64,000 bases of DNA from assembly GCA_046349085.1 (NCBI GenBank), contig JAXMDA010000005.1, positions 124,001 to 188,000 on the forward strand, in the 5' to 3' direction. Below, one piece after another: positions 56,596-64,000 of the stretch. This stretch comes from JAJXWB01 sp046349085. Its GTDB lineage: Bacteria > Pseudomonadota > Alphaproteobacteria > Rhizobiales > Beijerinckiaceae. Position 1 is the first letter of the stretch. Each line of letters opens with the position of its first letter. The notes under the pieces are model-generated. The model saw only the letters and a list, made by a program, of their open reading frames with translations, made no database searches and had not been told where the DNA came from. Made by a program: the position numbers and the translations under genes.

Positions 56596-56873
56596 ATCGC
56601 CCGCCTGTTCGACCCGCCCGCGCGGGCCTCTCCCCGTGCGCCCAATCTTTGTGCGGTGCGCGCGCCGACGATAGCCCGTTTGCGCAATCTCGCAAGTGCG
56701 AATTTAAGTAAGAATATCCGGAGATGCGCGCGCCGTAAGACGAATTGACTGGATTGTGACGAGTTTCCGGTCCTTGACCGGGCCGGCGGCAGGTAGTTGA
56801 AAGAAGGTCCGGGCGGAACGGGAGCCGGCGCGACTCGCGCAAGAATGGCCGACCCGGCCCGAAGGAGGTCTGT

Positions 56874-58049
56874 ATGTCCAAAGACATTGTCATCGTATCC
56901 GCCGCGCGTACGCCGGTCGGCTCTTTCAACGGCGCGTTCGGCTCGATGCAGGCGCAGGAACTCGGCGCGATCGCCATCAAGGCGGCGCTTGAGCGCGCGA
57001 AAGTCTCTCCGGAAGACGTGGACGAAGTCATTCTCGGCCAGATTCTGGCTGGCGGCGGCGGTCAGAACCCCGCGCGCCAGGCTGCGATCAATTCCGGCAT
57101 CCCGCAGGAAAAGACGGCGTGGGGCCTCAACCAGCTCTGCGGCTCGGGTCTGCGCACCGTCGCGATCGGCATGCAGCAGATCGCCAACGGCGACGCCAAG
57201 GTGATCGTCGCCGGCGGCATGGAATCCATGTCGATGTCGCCGCACCTCGCCTACATGCGCGCGGGCACGAAGATGGGCGACATCAAGTTCATGGACTCGA
57301 TGCTCAGGGACGGCCTGTTCGACGCCTTCCACGGCTACCACATGGGCGTGACGGCGGAGAACGTCGCGGCGCAGTGGCAGATCAGCCGCGACGAGCAGGA
57401 CAAGTTCGCTGTCGGTTCGCAGAACAAGGCCGAGGCCGCGCAGAAGGCCGGCAAGTTCAAGGACGAGATCATTCCGGTGACGGTGAAGACCCGCAAGGGC
57501 GACGTCGTCGTCGACCAGGACGAATATATCCGCCACGGCGCGACGCTCGACCAGATGGCCAAGCTGAAACCCGCCTTCAACAAGGAAGGCACGGTTACGG
57601 CCGGCAACGCCTCGGGCATCAACGACGGCGCCGCCGCCATCGTGCTGATGACGGCGGATGAAGCCGCCAAGCGCGGCCTCACCCCGCTCGCGCGCATCGC
57701 CTCCTGGGCGACGGCGGGCGTCGACCCGAAGATCATGGGCTCGGGCCCGATCCCGGCGTCGCGCAAGGCGCTGGAAAAGGCCGGCTGGAAGGTCAAGGAC
57801 CTCGATCTCGTCGAGGCCAACGAGGCCTTCGCGGCGCAGGCGCTCGCGGTCAACAAGGACATGGGCTGGGATCCCTCGATCGTGAACGTCAACGGCGGCG
57901 CGATCGCCATCGGCCACCCGATCGGCGCGTCCGGCGCCCGCGTCCTGACGACGCTGCTGCACGAAATGCAGAAGCGCGGCTCGAAGAAGGGCCTCGCCAC
58001 GCTGTGCATCGGCGGCGGCATGGGCGTCGCGCTCACGGTCGAGCGGTAA
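56874..58049 (+). CDS. phaA: Acetyl-CoA acetyltransferase (beta-ketothiolase)
   Basis: 391 residues. Condenses two acetyl-CoA to acetoacetyl-CoA, first step of PHB synthesis. Catalytic Cys89 in NQLCGSGLRT, His348 in GHPIGASGAR and Cys378 in LCIGGGMG are all present. GGAGG precedes the ATG by about 6 nt. Followed by phaB after 111 bp containing an imperfect inverted repeat. Confidence 0.97.
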   Translation: MSKDIVIVSAARTPVGSFNGAFGSMQAQELGAIAIKAALERAKVSPEDVDEVILGQILAGGGGQNPARQAAINSGIPQEKTAWGLNQLCGSGLRTVAIGMQQIANGDAKVIVAGGMESMSMSPHLAYMRAGTKMGDIKFMDSMLRDGLFDAFHGYHMGVTAENVAAQWQISRDEQDKFAVGSQNKAEAAQKAGKFKDEIIPVTVKTRKGDVVVDQDEYIRHGATLDQMAKLKPAFNKEGTVTAGNASGINDGAAAIVLMTADEAAKRGLTPLARIASWATAGVDPKIMGSGPIPASRKALEKAGWKVKDLDLVEANEAFAAQALAVNKDMGWDPSIVNVNGGAIAIGHPIGASGARVLTTLLHEMQKRGSKKGLATLCIGGGMGVALTVER

Positions 58050-58063
58050 GAGAGCAAGGCGGT

Positions 58064-58109
58064 CGGCAATCGGGCTTCGGCAGTCGGAAACCATCGACTG
58101 CCGATTGCC
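58064..58109. repeat. Imperfect inverted repeat between phaA and phaB
   Basis: GGCAATCGG...CAGTCG on the left pairs with CGACTGCCGATTGCC (58095-58109), with a 6-nt insertion (gcttcg) in the left arm. Could form a hairpin in the phaAB mRNA; unlike the other repeat families in the window. Confidence 0.6.
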
Positions 58110-58160
58110 TGACGCCGATCGCCGTTCGAAGAACAATTTCTTCTCGGGGAGTGGTTTGAC

Positions 58161-58886
58161 ATGGCCAGAGTTGCAGTAGTTACGGGCGGCACGCGCGGCA
58201 TCGGCGAGGCGATCTCGAAGGCGCTGAAGGCGGCGGGCTACAAGGTTGCGGCGAGCTATGCCGGCAATGACGAGGCGGCGGCGAAATTCAAGGCGGAGAC
58301 CGGCATCAACGTCTACAAGTGGGACGTTTCCGACTACGACGCCTGCGTCGAGGGGCTGAAGAAGGTCGAGGCCGATCTCGGCCCGGTCGACGTGCTCGTC
58401 AACAACGCCGGCATCACCAAGGACGGCATGTTCCACAAGATGACCAAGGACCAGTGGTACGGCGTCATCAACACCAACCTGAACTCGCTGTTCAACATGA
58501 CGCGTCCGGTGTGGGAAGGCATGCGCGAGCGCAAGTTCGGGCGCGTGATCTGCATCTCCTCGATCAACGGCCAGAAGGGCCAGGCGGGCCAGGTGAACTA
58601 TTCCGCCGCCAAGGCCGGCGACATCGGCTTCGTCAAGGCGCTGGCGCAGGAAGGCGCGAAGTTCGGCATCACCGCCAACGCCATCTGCCCGGGCTATATC
58701 GCGACCGAGATGGTCAAGGCGATCAATCCGGACGTGCTCGCCAAGGCGATCCTTCCCTATATTCCGGTCGGCCGTCTCGGCGAGCCCGAGGAGATCGCGC
58801 GCGCGGTCGTGTTCCTGGCCTCCGACGACGCCGGCTTCATCACTGGCTCGACGCTCTCGGCCAACGGCGGCCAGACGATGATCTGA
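58161..58886 (+). CDS. phaB: Acetoacetyl-CoA reductase
   Basis: 241 residues. NADPH-dependent short-chain dehydrogenase making (R)-3-hydroxybutyryl-CoA. Cofactor loop TGGTRGIG, NNAG, catalytic Ser134, Tyr147 and Lys151 (VNYSAAKAG). Length and sequence are standard. PHB synthase phaC is not in the window. Ends with a strong terminator. Confidence 0.97.
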   Translation: MARVAVVTGGTRGIGEAISKALKAAGYKVAASYAGNDEAAAKFKAETGINVYKWDVSDYDACVEGLKKVEADLGPVDVLVNNAGITKDGMFHKMTKDQWYGVINTNLNSLFNMTRPVWEGMRERKFGRVICISSINGQKGQAGQVNYSAAKAGDIGFVKALAQEGAKFGITANAICPGYIATEMVKAINPDVLAKAILPYIPVGRLGEPEEIARAVVFLASDDAGFITGSTLSANGGQTMI

Positions 58887-58913
58887 CGCGCAAAGCGCGC
58901 GCCTCGCGACTAT

Positions 58914-58947
58914 CGACGCCGGCGTTCTCACGCCGGCGTTTTTTTTG
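58914..58947 (+). terminator. Rho-independent terminator after phaB
   Basis: Two copies of the self-complementary ACGCCGGCGT separated by TCTC pair to form the stem, followed by a T8 run. Strong intrinsic terminator 28 bp after the stop. Confidence 0.92.
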
Positions 58948-59153
58948 CGCGCGTAACGCGCGTCTTTGCACCAGTCGTTTATGCGGCCAAACACATTTTG
59001 AATAATTCCTTCGGCGCCTTTTGACACTAAAAAGCGTTAGCGATGGCGGCCAGGCCGCGTCGGTCGTACATTGTCCAGACATGACGCCGTGTACTGGCCC
59101 TGCCCGCTATTGCGGGCCCGTCGCCGTATTTCTGGCGAGAGGGTTGGACGGCG

Positions 59154-60170
59154 ATGGAAGCAAGGCGAATATGGTGCGTTCGCGCAGGCGCGGGCGGCGA
59201 AGCCGATTTTCTGTTTCTCAAGCGCAATCAGGTCGCCATGTCCTCGGGCGAGATCGACGACGACGTGGGCCTGCTGCCTGCCGCGCGCGACGCGTTCAAG
59301 GAGGCGTTCGCGCGCGCCGCGCCGACGGCGCGCCCGGGTTCGATTCCGATTTCCGCCGGCCAGCTCTATCGCTTCGTTCACGAAATGCGCATCGGCGACA
59401 ACGTGATCTACCCGCGCAAGTCCGACAGGACGGTGCGTTGGGGCGAGATCGTCGCGCCCTATGTCTACGACGTCGAGGACTTGAACGAATTCGGCCACAG
59501 GCGCGGCGTGCGCTGGATCGGCAAGCTGTCGCGCGATTCCTTCTCGCAGGGCGCGCTCTACGAACTCGGCTCGGCGCTCACCTTCTTCGAGGTGAAATCC
59601 TTCGCCGAGGAATTCCGTGAAAAATTCGCCGATCCCGACAATGTCGCGGAGACGCAGACGTCGCCATCGCGGGACGAGACCGAAGACGGCGTGCTGCGCG
59701 ACATCGAGGAGACGACGCGCGACTTCATCTCGAAGCGGATCAAGACCGACCTGAAAGGCAGCGCGCTCGAGCCGTTCGTCGCCGCGCTGTTTCGGGCGAT
59801 GGGCTACAACGCCCGCGCCACGCGCGCGGTGCGCGACGACGGGATCGACGTGATCGCGCATCGCGACGAGCTCGGCATCGAGCCGCCGATCATCAAGATC
59901 CAGGTGAAATCGCACGACGCCAATATCTGCGCCGACCACGTCAAGGCGTTCTACGCGATGGTCGCAGATCGCGACGTCGGCATCTTCATCACGACGGGCG
60001 ACTACACGGCGAGCGCGGCGAGCTTCGCGCGCTCGAAAGGCAATCTCAAACTGATCGACGGCTCGGGCTTCGTCGAGCTGATCCAGAAATATTACGACCG
60101 GCTCGACATGGCTTCGCGCGAGACGATCCGGCTGCGCCGCGTGCTCGTGCCGGACGCGGTCGGGGCCTGA
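59154..60170 (+). CDS. Mrr-like restriction endonuclease (orphan)
   Basis: 338 residues. The C-terminal half (from FVAALFRAMGYNARATRAV) is an Mrr-type PD-(D/E)xK nuclease: Asp in DDGIDVIAHRDE, then IKIQVKS giving the Q-x-K variant of the catalytic motif. The N-terminal half holds a winged or PUA-like domain (GDNVIYPRK, VRWGEI) typical of restriction-system Mrr proteins, which read modified DNA. No methyltransferase, specificity subunit or other defence gene is adjacent, consistent with a modification-dependent nuclease. Alone between phaB and rpmF. Confidence 0.85.
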   Translation: MEARRIWCVRAGAGGEADFLFLKRNQVAMSSGEIDDDVGLLPAARDAFKEAFARAAPTARPGSIPISAGQLYRFVHEMRIGDNVIYPRKSDRTVRWGEIVAPYVYDVEDLNEFGHRRGVRWIGKLSRDSFSQGALYELGSALTFFEVKSFAEEFREKFADPDNVAETQTSPSRDETEDGVLRDIEETTRDFISKRIKTDLKGSALEPFVAALFRAMGYNARATRAVRDDGIDVIAHRDELGIEPPIIKIQVKSHDANICADHVKAFYAMVADRDVGIFITTGDYTASAASFARSKGNLKLIDGSGFVELIQKYYDRLDMASRETIRLRRVLVPDAVGA

Positions 60171-60190
60171 CGAGGAAACGCGGACGAACG

Positions 60191-60218
60191 AAAACAGCCG
60201 GCGGAGCCCGCCGGCTGC
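60191..60218 (-). terminator. Rho-independent terminator after rpmF
   Basis: On the minus strand AGCCGGCGG and CCGCCGGCT pair across a 3-nt loop and are followed by TTTTCG. Sits between the convergent Mrr-like gene and rpmF; on the plus strand an A4 run precedes but no T run follows. Confidence 0.75.
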
Positions 60219-60258
60219 TGCAATCATGCCGGAATGGAAGCCTCAGGCCTCGGAAGAC

Positions 60259-60447
60259 TTAGGCTTCGGAAGCCTTGGGCTTCAGGATCTGGCGGCCGCG
60301 ATACATGCCGGTTTTCAGATCGACATGGTGCGGACGGCGCAGTTCGCCGGAATCCTTGTCCTCGACATAGGTCGGGGCGGCGAGCGCGTCGGCCGAACGG
60401 CGGAAGCCGCGCTTCATCGGGGAGGTTTTTCTCTTCGGAACAGCCAT
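60259..60447 (-). CDS. rpmF: 50S ribosomal protein L32
   Basis: 62 residues starting MAVPKRKTSPMKRGFRRSAD, unmistakable for alphaproteobacterial L32. The zinc Cys set found in some bacteria is absent, as usual in this class. ATG at 60447 has GGAG 6 nt upstream; the longer open frame is spurious. Followed by its own terminator. Lies downstream of mtgA on the same strand. Confidence 0.95.
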   Translation of the reverse strand: MAVPKRKTSPMKRGFRRSADALAAPTYVEDKDSGELRRPHHVDLKTGMYRGRQILKPKASEA

Positions 60448-60607
60448 TTGAAACTCCATTGTCCCGGGGCGGGCAAGACGGGCTTGCCCGGTCTGCGTTC
60501 GATAACCGATCTGGAGATCGCTCCGGCGCGCAGGCGGGACGGTGGCGGGCTCATAGCCCAAAAAGTCCGGCAGCGCCACCCCGAACCGCAGATTTCGCGA
60601 CCGATTG

Positions 60608-61288
60608 TCATTTCAGGCAGTCGAGCCACGGGCCGGCGTCGCCGATGCGGCCCTGGAGTCGGCGGGCAAGCCGCGCCTGGAGCGCGGTCGGACGGGACGG
60701 GCGCCTGACGGCCGGGTTCGGCAGCGCGGCCGCCATGAGCGCCGCCTGCGCCGGGGTAAGCGCGGCGGCGGGGCGCCCGAAATTCTCGCGCGCCGCCGCC
60801 TCGGCGCCGAACAGGCCGTCCGGACCCCATTCGGCGATGTTGAGATAGGCCTCCATGATCCGCGTCTTCGGCCAGACGAGGTCGAGGGTCAGCGCCAGCG
60901 GGATTTCCAGCGCCTTGCGGATCGCGCTGCGCGAGGGCCAGAGAAACAGGTTCTTGACCAGTTGCATCGTGATGGTCGAGGCCCCGCGCGAAGGGCCGTC
61001 CTCGTCGGCGTCGTCCAGAACGTCGCCCAGCGCCTGCCAATCGACGCCCCGGTGGCGGCAGAACCGGGCGTCTTCCGACATGACGACGGCGGCGACGAGC
61101 GCCGGCGCAATGCGCTCCAGAGGGACGTAGTCGCGCACGACCGGCCGGCCCGTGGCGTAGCGCGCCAGCATGAGGGTCGAAACCGGCGGCGCGAAGCGCC
61201 AAAGAACCGTGAGCGCGATCAGCGCGACCGTCGCGGCGACGCCAATGGCCAGCGCCAAGCGCCAGACGCGGGCGAGAAGTCGCGCCAT
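60608..61288 (-). CDS. mtgA: Monofunctional peptidoglycan glycosyltransferase
   Basis: 226 residues. One N-terminal membrane helix, then a family 51 glycosyltransferase domain: catalytic Glu72 in SEDARFCRHRGVDW, GASTITMQLVKNL, and the second region RIMEAYLNIAEWG. It polymerises lipid II into glycan strands. ATG 61288 has GGAGG and GGAG upstream. Divergent from the prenyl synthase gene. Confidence 0.94.
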   Translation of the reverse strand: MARLLARVWRLALAIGVAATVALIALTVLWRFAPPVSTLMLARYATGRPVVRDYVPLERIAPALVAAVVMSEDARFCRHRGVDWQALGDVLDDADEDGPSRGASTITMQLVKNLFLWPSRSAIRKALEIPLALTLDLVWPKTRIMEAYLNIAEWGPDGLFGAEAAARENFGRPAAALTPAQAALMAAALPNPAVRRPSRPTALQARLARRLQGRIGDAGPWLDCLK

Positions 61289-61366
61289 CTCCACCTCCGC
61301 CCTCAGCCTTGACCGATGCGGAGCGATGGGGCAAGCCGAGTCCCGACCCCGGGGATCGAGGACGAA

Positions 61367-62299
61367 ATGACCGAGCGCGCGACCGCAAATCTGTTCCGTT
61401 CGCGGCTCGACGAGGTCGCAAGCGCGACCGAGGCCATGCTGGACACGCTGCTGTCGCCGCTCGTGCGTCCCGGCGAGATCGAGCGGCCGGCCCGCCTGCT
61501 CGAAGCCATGCGCTATGCGAGCCTGGGCGGCGGCAAGCGGTTGCGGCCCTTTCTGGTCGTCGAAAGCGCCCGCCTGTTTGGCGTCGAGGGCGAAGGCGCG
61601 ATGCGCGCCGCCGCCGCGCTCGAAATGGTCCATTGCTATTCGCTGGTCCACGATGATCTGCCGGCCATGGACGACGACGACCTGCGGCGCGGGCGGCCGA
61701 CGGCGCACAAGGCCTTCGACGAGGCGACCGCCATCCTGGCGGGCGACGGGCTGCTGACCTACGCTTTCGACGTTCTGGCCGATCCGGCCACTCACAAGGA
61801 CGCCGCCGTGCGTGCCGATCTCGTGCTGGGCCTTGCGCGCGCCGCCGGCCTCGGCGGCATGGTCGGCGGGCAGGCGCTCGATCTCGAAGCTGAGAAGGCG
61901 ACGGCGCCGCACACGCGCGAAGCCATCATGACGCTGCAGGCGATGAAGACCGGCGCGCTGCTGCTCTACGCCGTGGAGGCCGGCGCGCGCATCGGCGGCG
62001 CGAACGCCGAGCAGCGCGCCGCGCTGGCGAAATACGGACGCGCGCTCGGCGCCTGCTTCCAGGTCGCCGACGACATTCTCGACGCCGAGGGCGACGAAGC
62101 CGCGCTCGGCAAGCGCGCGGGCAAGGACGCCGGCCGCAACAAGGCGACGCTCGTGTCCGCGCTCGGCATCGACGGCGCGCGCGAGCGTCGCGACGGCCTG
62201 GCCATCGACGCCATCGAGGCGCTGGAGGAAGGCGGCTTCGGCGAGAAAGCGGCGGTGCTGGCGGAAGCCGCCCGCTTTACCGCCGCCCGGCGAAGCTGA
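61367..62299 (+). CDS. ispA: Short-chain polyprenyl diphosphate synthase (farnesyl/geranylgeranyl type)
   Basis: 310 residues. First Asp-rich motif in HDDLPAMDDDDLRRG and second in FQVADDILDAEGDEA; GGGKRLRPFLV and QALDLEAE are further signatures. The MDDDD arrangement with two residues between the first and later Asp marks type II bacterial FPP synthases. Product length (C15 or C20) cannot be fixed. ATG at 61367 follows GAGGA. Confidence 0.92.
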   Translation: MTERATANLFRSRLDEVASATEAMLDTLLSPLVRPGEIERPARLLEAMRYASLGGGKRLRPFLVVESARLFGVEGEGAMRAAAALEMVHCYSLVHDDLPAMDDDDLRRGRPTAHKAFDEATAILAGDGLLTYAFDVLADPATHKDAAVRADLVLGLARAAGLGGMVGGQALDLEAEKATAPHTREAIMTLQAMKTGALLLYAVEAGARIGGANAEQRAALAKYGRALGACFQVADDILDAEGDEAALGKRAGKDAGRNKATLVSALGIDGARERRDGLAIDAIEALEEGGFGEKAAVLAEAARFTAARRS

Positions 62300-62310
62300 G
62301 GAGATCGCGC

Positions 62311-63129
62311 GTGGCTTCAGACCAAGAAATCGCTGGTCTTGAAGCCGAGCACCGCGTGCGGATGGCGCGCCATCGCAGGCGCATGTTGCCCTTCCGCGTG
62401 GTGGCGGCGCGGCCGCGCCTGTTCATGGCCTTCGCCGTCGGCGCGCTCGCGGGTTTCCTTGCGCCGGACACGCTCAGCATCGCGACCCGCTCGCTGATCG
62501 GGTGGAACGTCGCGATCATCGGCGATCTCGTCCTCGTGCTGCTGACGACGAGCGGCTTCGATCACCGGCGCATCCGGCTCCAGGCGCAGCTCCTCGACGA
62601 CGGCCGCTACTTCGTCCTCGTCTTTTCAGCGATCGCCGCGATCGCCGCGATTTGCGCGATCGTCGTAGAAATGGGCGCCGCCAAGGAAATGCAGGGCCTG
62701 TCGCGCGCGCTGCATCTGGCGCTCGCCGGCTGCACGATCGTCATGTCGTGGCTGTTCATTCACATGGTGTTCGCGCTGCACTATGCGCATGAATATTATC
62801 TCGAGCGCCGGCTTTCCGGCGCGGATGCGGAAAGCGGCGAGCCCTTCGATTTCGATGGCGACGGCGATGTCGACGACGCCGATATTTCGATCGCAGCCGG
62901 CACCTGCTCCGATCCGCGCGGCGGGCTGATCTTCCCCGACACGACGCAGCCGAACTACTACGACTTCGCCTATTTCTCCTACACGATCGGCGTCGCCTCG
63001 CAGACGGCCGACGTTTCCATATCCTCGCGCGCGATGCGCACGATCGTGCTGGCGCATTCCATCCTGTCGTTCTTCTTCAACACGACAATTCTCGCGCTGA
63101 CCATCAATCTGGCGGCGGGGCTTTTCTGA
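62311..63129 (+). CDS. DUF1345 membrane protein with inserted EF-hand-like calcium loop
   Basis: 272 residues, starting at a GTG with GAGGAG 7 nt upstream. Five or so hydrophobic segments; FIHMVFALHYAHEYY and YYDFAYFSYTIGVASQTADVSI are DUF1345 hallmarks, a family of unknown function. Between them, residues 180-191 read D-F-D-G-D-G-D-V-D-D-A-D, a perfect EF-hand/dockerin-type calcium loop (positions 1, 3, 5, 12 Asp, Gly at 6, Val at 8), followed by IAAGTCSDP. I do not recall this insertion in typical members. It starts 11 bp after the prenyl synthase. Confidence 0.85.
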   Translation: MASDQEIAGLEAEHRVRMARHRRRMLPFRVVAARPRLFMAFAVGALAGFLAPDTLSIATRSLIGWNVAIIGDLVLVLLTTSGFDHRRIRLQAQLLDDGRYFVLVFSAIAAIAAICAIVVEMGAAKEMQGLSRALHLALAGCTIVMSWLFIHMVFALHYAHEYYLERRLSGADAESGEPFDFDGDGDVDDADISIAAGTCSDPRGGLIFPDTTQPNYYDFAYFSYTIGVASQTADVSISSRAMRTIVLAHSILSFFFNTTILALTINLAAGLF

Positions 63130-63146
63130 CACAGGGAGCGCAGGAC

Positions 63147-63590
63147 ATGGCGCGCATCGTTCCGTTGACGCCGGCCGACTTCGACGAATGGCTGCCGCTG
63201 TGGCGCGGCTACCAGACTTTTTACAAGGTCGAGATTTCCGACGAGACGACCGCCAAGACCTTCGCGCGCCTGACCGGCGGCAAGGAGCCGATGGGCGCGT
63301 TTCTGGCGCGCGACGATTCCGGCCGCGCGATCGGCGTCGTCCACTGGATCATGCATCGCTCCTGCTGGACGACGGGAGACTATTGCTATCTGCAGGATCT
63401 GTTCGTCGCGCCCGACATTCGCGGCGGCGGCGTCGGGCGAAAGCTGATCGAAGCCGTCTACGATATTGCGCGGAAACACGAGTGCGCGCGCGTGTGGTGG
63501 CTGACGCACGAGACCAATGCGCAGGCGATGATCCTCTACGACAAGGTCGCGACGAAATCGGGCTTCGTGCAGTACGTGAAGCGGTTTTGA
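63147..63590 (+). CDS. GNAT family N-acetyltransferase
   Basis: 147 residues. Acetyl-CoA motif FVAPDIRGGGVGRKLIEAVYD with the R-G-G-G-V-G core, plus WWLTHETNAQAMILYDKVA, typical of small-molecule or amino-acid acetyltransferases of the RimI-like group. Starts 17 bp after the DUF1345 gene with GGGAG upstream, so likely the last gene of a three-gene operon. Substrate unknown. Confidence 0.9.
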   Translation: MARIVPLTPADFDEWLPLWRGYQTFYKVEISDETTAKTFARLTGGKEPMGAFLARDDSGRAIGVVHWIMHRSCWTTGDYCYLQDLFVAPDIRGGGVGRKLIEAVYDIARKHECARVWWLTHETNAQAMILYDKVATKSGFVQYVKRF

Positions 63591-63604
63591 TCGAACAGGT
63601 CGTC

Positions 63605-63678
63605 TGTCATGCCCGCGAAAGCGGGCATCCAGCGGGGAGGCGCGCGGCTTCTGGATTCCCGCTTTCGCGGGAATGACA
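63605..63678. repeat. Palindromic element (GTCATGCCCGCGAAAGCGGG family)
   Basis: Left part TGTCATGCCCGCGAAAGCGGGC, right part CCCGCTTTCGCGGGAATGACA, joined by CATCCAG / CTGGATT arms. Related by end sequence to the element at 24273-24357. Lies between the convergent acetyltransferase and ispG genes. Confidence 0.88.
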
Positions 63679-63686
63679 ATCCACGA

Positions 63687-64000
63687 CTACTCCGCCGCCT
63701 TCGCGCCCGCGCCGAAGCGCCGTTCGACGTAGTCTTCGACGATCTGCTTGAACTCTTCCGCAATACCGCTCCCGCGAAGGGTCATCGCCTTCTTGCCGTC
63801 GATGAAGACGGGCGCGGCCGGCGCCTCGCCGGTGCCCGGCAGCGAGATGCCGATGTCGGCGTGCTTGCTCTCGCCCGGCCCGTTGACGATGCAGCCCATG
63901 ACCGCGACGGCGAGCGTCTCGACGCCGGCGTATTTCTTCTTCCATTCCGGCATGGACACGCGGATGTGGTCCTGGATGTCGCGCGCGAGTTCCTGAAACA
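63687..64000 (-). CDS. ispG: 4-hydroxy-3-methylbut-2-enyl diphosphate synthase, C-terminal part (5' end beyond window)
   Basis: About 104 residues of the C-terminal domain, open at the right edge of the window. VAVMGCIVNGPGESKHADIGISLPG (quoted in part) carries a Cys and the Glu that bind the 4Fe-4S cluster. This is the penultimate MEP-pathway enzyme, supplying precursors to enzymes such as the prenyl synthase nearby. The translation starts further right, outside the sequence. Confidence 0.95.
   Translation of the reverse strand, partial: FQELARDIQDHIRVSMPEWKKKYAGVETLAVAVMGCIVNGPGESKHADIGISLPGTGEAPAAPVFIDGKKAMTLRGSGIAEEFKQIVEDYVERRFGAGAKAAE

Overview
The window is about 64 kb of GC-rich (roughly 65 percent by eye) chromosomal DNA with dense, ordinary bacterial gene packing. 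It looks alphaproteobacterial, most likely Hyphomicrobiales (Rhizobiales): there is an F1-only ATP synthase operon atpHAGDC, an sdhCDAB operon, a phaR/phaAB polyhydroxybutyrate locus, and many palindromic intergenic repeats of the kind common in that order. A methylotroph-like or Beijerinckiaceae/Methylocystaceae-like host is possible, but no diagnostic gene (pmo, mmo, mxa or xox) lies in the window, so genus is not assigned.

Layout. 1-3072 (minus): an esterase-like protein lacking its nucleophile, a nuclease-fold protein and a truncated M48 lipoprotein protease. 3238-6743: sdhCDAB. 6819-9106: a GNAT enzyme, MutT, a lipoprotein and a basic small protein. 9110-12712: argJ, an orphan periplasmic binding protein and a parvulin. 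13000-18610: secA, a small exported protein and priA. 18631-21845 (minus): a molybdenum hydroxylase operon (iorA, iorB and a diheme cytochrome). 22167-27206: atpHAGDC, with atpA interrupted by a one-base frameshift and two operon junctions occupied by palindromic repeats. 27351-32513: an acyl-CoA synthetase, then a taurine-type aminotransferase and xsc. 32793-37836: a lone molybdenum hydroxylase large subunit, rlmN, dsbB and a DedA-like protein. 38062: tRNA-Leu(CAA).

The most notable system is at 38479-49623: a complete clade II (atypical, Sec-exported) nitrous oxide reductase operon, nosZ, two diheme cytochromes c, a nosB-like membrane gene, nosD, G, H, F, L, Y and a TlpA-like thioredoxin. 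From nosD onward most genes overlap by a few bases. It has no nosR or nosX. A SCO copper chaperone and a UbiE-like methyltransferase face it head-on. NosZ carries about 130 residues after its CuA site, without a heme motif. Together these genes would let the cell use N2O as a terminal electron acceptor, with electrons from the quinone pool passing through NosG/H and the cytochromes.

49626-56595 (minus, apart from the GGDEF/EAL gene): UbiE, SCO, a TMEM175-like channel, an HpcH/HpaI aldolase, an NAD(P)-binding protein, a methyltransferase and PhaR, plus a plus-strand PAS-GGDEF-EAL gene broken by an internal deletion. 56874-58886: phaAB. 59154-64000: an orphan Mrr-like nuclease, rpmF, mtgA, a prenyl diphosphate synthase, a DUF1345 membrane protein with an inserted EF-hand-like loop, a GNAT enzyme and the 3' end of ispG.

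No insertion sequence, prophage or CRISPR array was seen. The repeats are dispersed palindromic elements of several families.
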